Source: Craterostigma plantagineum (lineage: Eukaryota; Streptophyta; Magnoliopsida; Lamiales; Linderniaceae). Taken from it: 64,000 bases of DNA. The notes under the pieces were generated by a model. That model was given only the letters and a program-made list of their open reading frames with translations. It was not told where the DNA came from and searched no databases. A program made the position numbers and the translations under genes. Below are positions 36,066 through 45,680 of this stretch, piece after piece. Position 1 is the stretch's first letter; each line of letters begins with the position of its first letter. The stretch is from contig JAPQWV010001104.1 in assembly GCA_027422505.1 (NCBI GenBank), positions 1 to 64,000 on the forward strand, in the 5' to 3' direction.

Positions 36066-36093
36066 CCCGTGCATCACACGGGTCTAAACCTAG
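36066..36093 (+). mobile_element. Helitron 3' terminus (hairpin plus CTAG)
   Basis: CCCGTG-CATCA-CACGGG forms a perfect 6-bp stem. Seven bases later comes CTAG, followed by T, as expected for insertion between A and T. Confidence 0.9.
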
Positions 36094-36227
36094 TTAATTA
36101 TAATAAATTGAACAACCATGACAATTGAAATACTACCCACTAGCACACTATCCACTAAAAATAGTTATATATTAATATAAATATATTATAAATAGTTAAT
36201 ACCATGCATTGTACGGGTATAAACTAG
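36094..36227 (+). mobile_element. Second Helitron 3' end remnant
   Basis: ACCATGCATTGTACGGGTATAAACTAG at 36201-36227 resembles the same terminus with a decayed stem, ending in CTAG plus T. The preceding sequence is AT-rich and non-coding. Two termini in a row suggest insertion of one Helitron into another's 3' end. Confidence 0.65.
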
Positions 36228-36327
36228 TTCTATTTAGACCTGTAAATTGGGCCCGTGGGCCACGGGCCGGGCCGCCATGCCCCCCCAAAAGGGCGGACTG
36301 GGCTGAGATATTTTAGGCCCGCCAAGG
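36228..36327. other. Older GGGCC-rich repeat interrupted by the gypsy element
   Basis: TAGACCTGTAAATTGGGCCC and several GGGCC/GGCCC motifs resemble hAT-type MITE ends. The sequence seems to resume after 55,012 (GGGGCCTGAACGGGCC), with another GGCCCGCC at about 55317, matching a target site split by the gypsy insertion. Confidence 0.4.
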
Positions 36328-36456
36328 TGTAATACCCGTAAATCTTACTACGGGATTTTGATGTAATTAAATATGTAATTTGCTAATAAGGAAATTTGAT
36401 AATGAAATTTTAATGGAATAATTCAAATAAATTGTGAAACTTAAACAAGAATGAAA

Positions 36457-36457
<1 letters not shown>

Positions 36458-36525
<68 letters not shown>
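36458..36525. repeat. (TAA)n microsatellite, about 22 units
   Basis: Uninterrupted TAA repeat in the 5' LTR. The equivalent place in the 3' LTR (about 43823-43833) has only a few units. A tyrosine-repeat frame on the other strand is an artefact of it. Confidence 0.95.
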
Positions 36526-37189
36526 GAACAAGTAAGGATGGGTTACACTTAAGGATTCGAAACTAAGGCCCAAATTTAATTAAATATATCTAAGAATTAG
36601 ATTAATTCAACGCAAGGGAAGAACTCAACGTCTAATCAATCCCAAATTTCCAAGCACTCATTTATCTAATAAGAATAAGTGATAAGAAGGAAAGTATATG
36701 GTTAACAAAGGAAAACCTTAGCAAACAAAGAAGACGTTGAGCAGAGGGTGTGAAAGCTAAATAGGAATTCAACAACTTAGAAGAATTAGTGAATCGAGGA
36801 GCTGGGGCTTCAAAGTGAGGTATAAGAGTAAACTCTCATGTTTAATATGCTTAATTCACTTTCGGTAGCTCGGTATATTGTTACGTGAGGTATATGATAA
36901 TACTAGAGAATATTGAAACCTACCATGCTTATAGAAAACCCTAACTTCTCCAAGTTTGATTTTTAATAACATGGGTTATGTGGTAAAACAGAAGTATTAA
37001 CGGTTCTTGGAACATGAAATATTGATGAAAGTTTGAATGTAGAACGTACGCTTTTCCAGAATTAGTCTAGATTTTGAAGGTGATTATAGTGATATAGATT
37101 TCGATAATTTTAGGGTATTTATGTTCTTAGGGAATTTGAATAAGGTTCAGAGATTTAGTTTCGAATAAGCGGTGATCAATGATAACAAT

Positions 37190-38060
37190 TGCATAAGCGA
37201 AGATTCGGCCGAAATTAGAAAACTTAAGATGTATCGGGCGATTTAATTTGAATAAGCATTTTGCAAGATAGGATGTTTCAAGGCTTATAATATTAAAATA
37301 ATCACTTTGGACCGATGAGGTAAAGAAAACTTTGGTGACCTTCGATCAATGGCAAGAATCGCCAAACTTTGTTTCGGCTGATAGTGAGGCCCTTGCTATG
37401 TATTAGAAAGTTAAGTTACTAACCAATTAAATTACTAACTAATAGGGGAATTCATGAAATCATAGGACTTTCGATCGATAATGAAATTCGCCTAGGACAT
37501 GACTTTCGATCGATAGAGTTAAATTGTGACTTTCGGTCAATTTTAGTTTATTACAAGTACTAGAATATTTTAATAATTTTACATTCAGTTTCGGCCGATT
37601 AGAATCGCCGAAGTTAAGCTTCGGGCGATTGAAATTGGTAGGAGCATCGGGCGATTTAAATTGTATAAGCATCGGTCGATTGAGAAAATCGTCGTGTCAT
37701 ACAAGGTTTAATTTATTTAAGTGATCAGGCGATTTGAACACGCGGCGAAAGTGAAATCGAGCGATCGCACTTTCGATCGAAACTCGTGACAACCTTGACC
37801 GAAATTTAAGTGGAGTTTCGGTCGAATCTGAGTTTTGAACGTAGTCAACTTTCGCCGAGTTTAAGAATCGGGAGATTTGGTATTCGGATCGAAACCTAGG
37901 GCTATGTTACAAGAAATTGGGACTGATTTTGACCACCAATCGGCTAATTTGTCATTCGATCGATTTTGGAAAATCGCCAAGTTCTACATCGGGCGATGAC
38001 CTGTGACTAAGTCACTTTCGGGTGTTGACTCGATTTTGACCACAAATCGAGTGAATTATT
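37190..38060. repeat. CGAT palindrome array in the 5' LTR
   Basis: Many copies of TCGGGCGATTT, TTTCGATCGA, TTTCGGCCGATT and relatives. The same array recurs in the 3' LTR at about 46650-47540. Confidence 0.75.
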
Positions 38061-38840
38061 TTAACGGGTTGACGGTTGACTCCCGAGTCTAATATTTTAA
38101 TATAATTACTTTATACCAATATAGTTCGAGGGTTAGTACAGATACTAATATATTATTATATTCAGAGGATCGACAGTTAGGGAGTTCGACGGATCTTATT
38201 TGGCAATAGCAGGAGAACGGTAGGTGGATCATCCATCTACAATACGTAAAACATATGTGATTAATGTGTTTCATGTGATCTAATGATTTACGTGATTAAC
38301 GTCACTTACGTGTTTTATCTGTTTACGTGCGTTTGTAAATCAGCTTATCGAGATTTCATATATATGCATGGCACATGCATATCACGTCGAGAGAGATGGT
38401 TCCACCGTATGAGACGTGATGATTCGACATATTCTTAAGTGGGGTAGATTGGAATATTTTGTGACATGTTAGCTCACAGGATTCCTGACGGAGAACGTGA
38501 TCGATCTGTCTACTCGGACGTGGTCGATTCGAGTGCACCACCAGAAGGACGGGTGTCATCACCCATGATATAGATATATATATATATGTGTATATATATA
38601 TATGGTACGGGCATTATCGCCCATGGTTCGGATACGAGTTTAACCACCAATGACATTGGATTCGGGTGTGATCACGTGACCACCCATGATATTTATTGCG
38701 CGCGTGAGCCTAACTAGGGCTCTGTGTCGTGTGATGTGAAATAGGAATGTGGGAAAAGAAATAGTGTGCATTATATCATGTTGTGAGATATTGGGGTCGG
38801 GATTGAGTGCACACTTGCATACATGCATTGTATTAACCTA

Positions 38841-38857
38841 CTGGGCAATTCGCTCAG
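38841..38857 (+). promoter_or_regulatory. Conserved LTR stem-loop (autonomous family)
   Basis: CTGGGC-AATTC-GCTCAG, stem with one G.U pair. It is followed by GTGTTGTAG and the ACTTTTGAGGGCAGAGCAGT block. The 3' LTR copy is at 48330-48346. Confidence 0.55.
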
Positions 38858-39152
38858 TGTTTGCGTGTTGTAGGTACTGAGTCCGACACGCTTCGTGACT
38901 GAGGCGGCTGGTGGCGGTGCTCCACGGACTTTTGAGGGCAGAGCAGTACATGGATGAAGACCTGCGGAGCGGCGTTAGGGTTTTTGGTATTTTGTCATTT
39001 TGGGGTGCGGCCCGTGTATAGAGAGGACGATGTAGACAGACTTTTATAGTAATATATTATTTTAGAAAAAGTTTTTGTTAGACGGGTCTTCCGCGACTTA
39101 TGTTGCGAAAGTTCGCCACTAATCCTAGTTAGAAAAGTAGGGTCGCCACAGG

Positions 39153-39164
39153 TGGTCTCAGAGC
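39153..39164 (+). other. Primer-binding site
   Basis: TGGTCTCAGAGC, two bases after the LTR. It differs by one base from the initiator-Met tRNA PBS TGGTATCAGAGC. Confidence 0.85.
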
Positions 39165-39311
39165 TTAGGCTTCAGGTTCTGAAGACTGTCCATGTAATGT
39201 CACTCAAAAGCTTGGAGAACCAGCCTGGCCTGTAAATTCAGTGATAGATTATATGATTATGCGTTATATGATATATGTGCTTTCTATGAATGACTGTAGA
39301 GTTAGTTAAAT

Positions 39312-42300
39312 ATGACGAAGGGACGTCGAGAGATAGGAAGTACAAGTCGTAGGGCGGGGTCTGATTCCCCACCTAATGAGGACAGCTCTACCATCCACCA
39401 GCTAACTGATTTGATCCGACGACAGTCAGATCAGATTAACGACCTTATTCATCGTCAAAACTCCTCAGAGAGTCACTCATCCCCAGGCCTAAAACGTGCT
39501 GAAGCGGCCGGGGAGAGGTTCCGAAGATTAAATCCCCCTGCTTTTGAGGAGGCTGCCGATCCTACCTACGCGGAGGATTGGCTCAGAACCATCGAGAACA
39601 TGTTCCGCGTCAGCCATTTATCGGACACTTAGAAGGTGACATGTGCCACCTTCATGTTGCATGGGAACACGGGCTGCTGGTGGGACACCATTCAGGTGCT
39701 CGACGATCCCATACGATGAGCTGAATGAATTTTATCAACCTCAAGCAAGGAGGAATGTCAGTGGCGGATTACATCCGCAAGTTCAAGCAACTTTCAAGGA
39801 TTGCGCCACACATAGTGGCTACTGATGAGCTGAAGATCGAACGTTTCTTAGAAGGTCTCAAACCTGAGATCTTTCGAAGCGTAAGCATGTACGATACCGA
39901 GGGAAAGACCTACGCACGCATCGCTGAACGAGCAATCTTAGCTGAACAGTCGGAGACTAGAGTTGCTAAGGCAAAAGATGCAAAGAGGAGGACAGAAGGA
40001 CAGCAAGGAGGAGGAAATCAGAAACGCCAGTTCTTGGAAAGGCGCCAAACTACCACGGGAATCAACAGGGCCAACAGAATTGGCGACCAAGGCAAAACCA
40101 GGGACCGATTAGTATTCCAAACTGACCTCCGAACACCGCACCACAGTGTCAACAGTGCAGACGCTATCACTTCGGCATATGTCGTACTCCACAGTGTTTT
40201 CGATGCGGAAAAGTTTGACACTATGCTAGAACGTATCATGTGAATGTGCCTCAAGTCCCGAATCAACCATTGGTCCGACCCCCTCCAGTGCCAGCACGAG
40301 TTTTCACATTAACAAATGAGGAGGCTGAAGCGAACCCTTCCATAGTGACAGGTACGTTAATTTTCTATGACGTGCCCACGTCTATATTATTGACTCCGGG
40401 GCCACACATTCGTTTGTGTCGGCCAAATACGTGGAAAAGGTGGAGATCTCTCCTACCTTATCTGAATGCAATTACGTAGTTACTTTGTCACACGGTGATC
40501 CAACGTGCACTAACCAAGTGCTGAAAGGATGCTCCGTGAACATTGAGGGTAGAAACCTGAACGTTGACCTAATTCCCAATGAACGACTATGATGTTATCT
40601 TTGGGATGGACTGGCTTTCGAAATACGGAGCTGTCATAGATTATAACAAAAAGGTCGTAAAATTCCAACTGCCCGAGGAAGAGGTGTTCACTTTTTCGGG
40701 TAAAACCGCTCCGAATCATATTCTGTGAATCTCTGCGCTGAAGGCTCAACGACTATTGAGATCCGGTTGTGAGTCTTATCTCGTATATGCAGTGAAGGCG
40801 GAGGAGTTACCTCAGCCAGAACTGAAAGATGTACTGATAGTTAACGAGTATGCCGATGTATTTCCCGATGATCTCCCGGGGTTACCCCTGATCGAGAAAT
40901 ACAATTCACGATAGATTTGATGCCGGGTCCGCCCCAATTTCTAAAGCTCCTTATCGACTAGCGCCGAACGAACTCAAAGATTGAAAGAACAATTAGAAGA
41001 TCTGTTACAGAAAGGGTTTATTCAACCCAGCTTTTCACCATGGGGAGCACCAGTCCTATTCGGACGGAAGAAGGATGGGTCGATGAGATTATGCATCGAC
41101 TATAGGGAGCTAACAAGATTACCATCAAGATTAAGTATTCGTTGCGGAGAATCGACGATCTATTCGACCAACTGCAGGGTGCTACGGTATTCTCAAAAAT
41201 TGATCTTCGTTCGGGATACCATCAGCTAAAGATCAGGGAGACAGATGTTCCTAAAACAGCATTCAGTACGAGGTACGACCATTACGAATTTTTGGTCATG
41301 CCCTTCGGACTGACAAATGCCCCAGCTGCATTCATGAATCTTATGAACTGAGTCTTCAAAGACTATCTCGATCGCTTTGCGATCGTCTTTATTGACGATA
41401 TCTTGATCTATTCTAAGACGAAGGAAGAACACAAGAATCATTTACGAATCGTCTTAGGAATCCTACGAGAGAAACAGCTCTACGCCAAATTCAAGAAATG
41501 TGAATTTTGGCTCGAGCAAGTAGCTTTCTTGGGACAGTGATTTTGGGAAATGGAATCTCTGTGGACCCGAGTAAGATTGAGGCTGTGAACAATTGGCCAC
41601 GACCGACTACTCCAACTGAGGTTCGAAGTTTCTTAGGACTTGCAGGATATTACCGTAAGTTCATAGCTGACTTCTCTAGTATCGCCTTGACTCTAACAAA
41701 CTCGACCAGAAAGAATATGTCCTTCAAATGGACAGAAGCATGTGAGCAAAGCTTCCAAGAATTAAAGAAAAGTTCACCTCTGCCCCGATTTTGACAATAC
41801 CATCGGGAACGGGAGGATTCTCGGTCTATAACAACGCTTCGAAAAATGGACTGGGATGCGTGTTGATACAGAACGGTAAGTAATAGCATACGCCTTCCGG
41901 CAACTAAATGAATACGATAAGAACTACCCAACCCACGACCTCGAATTAGCAGCAGTAGTTTTTGCTCTGAAGATTTGGAGACACTACCTTTACGGAAAAG
42001 ATTCGAAATCTTCACCGACCACAAGAGTTTGAAATACTTCTTCACCCAGAAGGAGTTAAATATGCGACAGCGACGATGGTTGGAACTCGTAAAAGACTAT
42101 GACTGCGTCATCAATTATCATCGGGCAAAGCGAACGTAGTCGCAGACACGCTGTGTCGAAAGGCGATGAGCACAGAATTGCACAGAATGGGAGTGGAAAT
42201 AGTCGATTTAGGTGAAGTCGAAGCGAAACTAGCAACACTAACCCTTCAGCCTACTTTGCTAGAAAGAATCAGGAAAGCACAAGAAGAGGATGAATTTTAC

Positions 42301-43650
42301 CTAAAAGTGAAAGATGCACTACTCGAAGACTACGAGACTCGAGAAGATGAAATCCTACTGTACAAGAATTGGTTATACGTACCCAATGATGAATAGTTAC
42401 AACGAACAATAATGACAGAAGCACGCAACAACATACTCAGTGCACTCGGGCTCGACCAAGATGTACCAAGACTTGTGAATCACGTATTGGTGGCGGGAAT
42501 GAAGAAGGATATCGCCACGTTCGTAAGTAGATGTATGACATGCCAACTGATCAAAGCTGAACACCAGCGACCAGCTGGAACTCTGCAGCCTTTACCAATT
42601 CCTGAATGGAAATGGGACCATATCACGATGGACTTCGTCGTTAGTTTGCCTAAGACGACGAAAGGCCACGATGCTATTTGGGTGATTGTCGATCGCCTAA
42701 CCAAATCGGCCTATTTTATCCCTATCAGCTCTACTTTTTCCATGGAACGGTATGCTGAACTGTATATTCAGGAAATTGTTCGACTCCATGGAATTCCAAT
42801 CTCTATCGTCTCGGTCGATATTCGTGATTTCTATCCAACTTTTGGCAGAGCTTACATAAAGCAATGGGAACTATGTTTTCGTTCAATACTGCATACCATC
42901 CCCAGACCGATGGGCAGTCTGAGCAAACGATCCAAACTCTGGAGGACATGCTACGAGCTTGTGTTTTAGATTTCAAGGAAAACTGGAGCAAGTATCTACC
43001 GCTGATCGAGTTTTCCTACAACACTAGTTTCCATGCTACAATCGGATGGCGCCATACCAGGCATTATACGGACGCAAGTACCGATTCCCCAGGGGTGAAC
43101 GAACACTATTGGGACCTGAAATGATTCGCGAAACAACAGAAGCCGTGACGAAAATTCGAGAACGGATGCGAACAGCTCAAAGTGGACAAAAGAGCTACGC
43201 AGATCACAGGAGACGACCTTTAGAGTTCGCGGAGGACGACCAAGTATTTGTAAAGATCTCCCAATGAAAGGCGTGAGGCGTTTCGGAGAAAGGGCAAGCT
43301 AAGTCTTAGATATATAGGCCCGTTCAGAATTATCAAACGAGTCGGCGAAGTAGAGTACCAGTTGGAATTACCAGCTTCCCTATCGCAAAGTTCACGACGT
43401 ATTTCACGTATCAACATTACGAAAGTACGTCGCGGACCTGAGCCACGTGATTCAGAACGAGCTTCTCCATCAACAGCTCAAGCCTGACTTGAGTTACGAA
43501 GAGAAGCCTGTAGATATTTTGATATACGAATCGAAATAATTACAGAATAAGACTATTCCGTTAGTTAAAGTATTGTGGCGGAATCAATCAATTGAGGAAG
43601 CCACTTGGGAGCGTGGGAATGAAATGAGAGTTCGTTATCCGAGTTATTCC
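39312..43650 (+). pseudogene. gypsy gag-pol pseudogene
   Basis: gag begins M-T-K-G-R-R-E and has A-E-D-W-L-R-T-I-E, Y-I-R-K-F-K-Q-L and two zinc knuckles near 40150-40230 (C-Q-Q-C-R-R-Y-H, C-F-R-C-G-K with a stop). The protease shows I-D-S-G-A-T-H-S-F-V (about 40390). RT has [33 protein letters not shown] and the active site [10 protein letters not shown] (about 41385-41415). RNase H has F-T-D-H-K-S-L-K-Y. Integrase has H-I-T-M-D-F-V, a decayed second Asp motif, and T-A-Y-H-P-Q-T-D-G-Q-S-E-Q. The C-terminal part reads V-H-D-V-F-H-V-S-T-L-R-K-Y. Stops (for example after about 39630 and 41348) and frameshifts in the protease, RT and integrase make it dead. Confidence 0.9.
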
Positions 43651-43680
43651 AGTCGGCGTAATTTCGGGAACGAAATTCTT

Positions 43681-43692
43681 TTAGGGGGGAGG
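43681..43692 (+). other. Polypurine tract
   Basis: TTAGGGGGGAGGA. The first bases of the following LTR (TGTAA) are missing or mutated here. Confidence 0.75.
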
Positions 43693-44632
43693 ATACCCGT
43701 AAATTTTAGTACGGGATTTTGATGTAATTAAATATGTAATTTGCTAAGAAGGAAATTTGATAATGAAATTTTAATGGAATAATTTCAAATAAATTGTGAT
43801 ACTTAAAAAAGAATGATAGTAATTATAATAATAGAACAAGTAAGGATGGGTTACACTTACGGATTCGAACTAAGGCCCAAATCTATACTACTATTAAAGA
43901 GGGAATATGGCCAGTTTTCCTTCCAGGTAACAGGTTGTTTTTTAGCTGTTTATTTCCTCCATGCAATATCGTAATAGCAGGTTGCAGGTTGCAAGTTTTA
44001 TTAATATTTCTTTATAAGGTATGGTGGGACCCGCCTGCAAATGAAAAAGAACTCCACGGAACTTCTTCACAAACAGCAACCAGACTTATTACTCAATTCC
44101 AAAATCAATTCATACTATATAATATTTTTGTCAATAATTCATACTATATAATATACAGAAAACTAATGCCACTCAAATTTTCTTTGTAACCCGTAAAACG
44201 TGGGCTTGCAGCTCTACTATAGTCCTTATATATAGTATACGTTGTGGGTGATTTCATATCTCGCACGTCCAGGGCCAGTTTTTTTATTTTAGGTGGCCCT
44301 GCTCCGTGGTCTTTTGATTAGTCGGCCAATGTAGAAATTGGTCATTATGTGCCCTTTTTAAAAAATTCCCTTCTGTTTGGCCCTTATTTAAGAAAAAAAA
44401 GAATTTTGGCCCTATATGCACGGGCCGGATTTGTGGCCCTGTGCTGAGGCCTGTTGCACTGGCCCGCGCACGTCTCATAATCTGGGAAATTTCATAAGGT
44501 GGCTTAATGAATGGTTCGTGGATTATAGAATCCCAACAGTGATTTATTTGTTTGGGAATTTATTTGAGTGGTGCTGTATGAAAAAATAAGTGCTTTGTGC
44601 TCTGAACAGATGGTTTCTTCCCTTGTTTCTCA

Positions 44633-45680
44633 GAGCTATCTCCAATCGATACACAAAAGCCCAAAATGTATACTTCTCCGACTGTACACCAAACGCAAAA
44701 CTCGAAATGCGTTTCTGTCTTCTCTCTCATGTTTTAAAACGCTTATATGCGTTTGAGAAAGAGATGTCCCAAAAGATGTGGTTTGATGTTTTAAAAATTA
44801 CACTGTAGACCATATTTTTATTTTTATTATTAAAGTACCCATATAAAAATAAATAAATAAATAAATAAAAGTGTATAAAGGACTCCCGTTATGATTAATT
44901 ATTTTTTCTATGTTTTTATACGAAAATATTGAGTTCACTATTAATTTATGACATTATTTTTCTAATCTAATTAAAATAATGTGGTTAGGGTTGTGCGTTA
45001 TTCGTTAACCGAACCGAATAACGAAAAAACCGAAAATTCGGTACAAAACCGACCGACCGAAAAATTCGGTTCGGTATTCGGTTATTAAAAAAAAATTTCG
45101 TTAATTCGGTTCGGTATAGGATTTCGATTTTCGGTAATTCGGTATACCGAATTACCGAATTTTTAAAATTAAAATATATTAAATTTTATTATAATAAAAA
45201 TAAACTATATTTTATTAAATTATATATTAAAAAACGAATATATTTAAATTAAATATATATAATTTAATATTACTTTTTATAAAAACAAAAATATATTAAA
45301 AAATATATATAATTTAATATAATTAAAATTCTTTTTTTTTATTATTGAATTCGGTTAATTCGGTAAAAACCGAATAACCGAAAAAAATTCGGTAATAACC
45401 GAATACCGAACCGAGAATTCGGTTCGGTATTCGTTTTGGAAATGGGGGAACCGAACCGAAATTCGGTTCGGTTCGGTTCGGTTTGTACCGAACGAACACC
45501 CCGCATGTGGTTCGTAAAGTTGTAAATGAAATGGGTAATATAAAAATGAGGTAGAATAGAATATTACAATAATGGTCTATTGAGTTGAGAATTGGTCTGT
45601 CGGTGGAGAAAATTACTGCATTTTTGAGTTTGAGAATGCGTTTGAGTTTGAGAAATGAGTTTTCGATTGGAGATGGTCTC
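44633..45680. mobile_element. Inverted-repeat element (MITE-like), interrupted
   Basis: GAGCTATCTCCAATCGA at 44633-44649 and its inverse TCGATTGGAGATGGTCTC at 45663-45680 form terminal inverted repeats. AAACGCA-rich segments next to both ends also mirror each other. It encloses the hAT-like element at 44987-45504. Confidence 0.5.
44987..45504. mobile_element. Foldback hAT-like MITE with perfect 8-bp target duplication
   Basis: ATGTGGTT occurs at 44979-44986 and 45505-45512. Termini AGGGTTGTGCGTT and the inverse of the right end GCGGGGTGTTCGTT match imperfectly. Both arms are built of many AACCGAA / TTCGGTT repeats, so the whole element can fold back. The AT-rich centre is non-coding. Confidence 0.85.

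Larger units (their letters stand above)
19276..36093 (+). mobile_element. Large decayed Helitron (about 16.8 kb), left end inferred
   Basis: The right end is textbook: hairpin CCCGTG-CATCA-CACGGG at 36066-36082, then TCTAAAC and CTAG (36090-36093) followed by T. A Rep/Pif1-helicase pseudogene lies at 20970-25209 on the same strand. The left end should be TC after an A. TCATTGATTG near 19276 is only a candidate. ACGACTG/CAGTCGT motifs occur on both flanks of the coding parts (19.4-20.3, 25.7-26.1 and 35.3-36.0 kb), which supports one element. Nested insertion of another transposon carrying the Ulp1 or exonuclease genes is not excluded. Confidence 0.6.
36328..39150 (+). repeat. 5' LTR of the autonomous-type gypsy element (2.82 kb)
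   Basis: TGTAATACCC to GGGTCGCCACA. It has a TAA microsatellite, a region dense in ATCG/CGAT palindromes, repeats of the form TACGGG(T/C)-AT-ATC(A/G)CCCATG near 38540-38690, and the shared stem-loop block (38800-38950). The last 110 bp align well with the array LTR 3' ends, so the two families share a terminus. Confidence 0.9.

Noticed and set aside
36367..36573. Minus-strand frame with a run of tyrosines
   Set aside because: Translation of the TAA microsatellite inside an LTR.
44191..44220. Helitron 3' end at CCCGT..ACGTGGG
   Set aside because: The stem is imperfect and the following bases do not give a CTRR end, so the right boundary of that insertion is left open.
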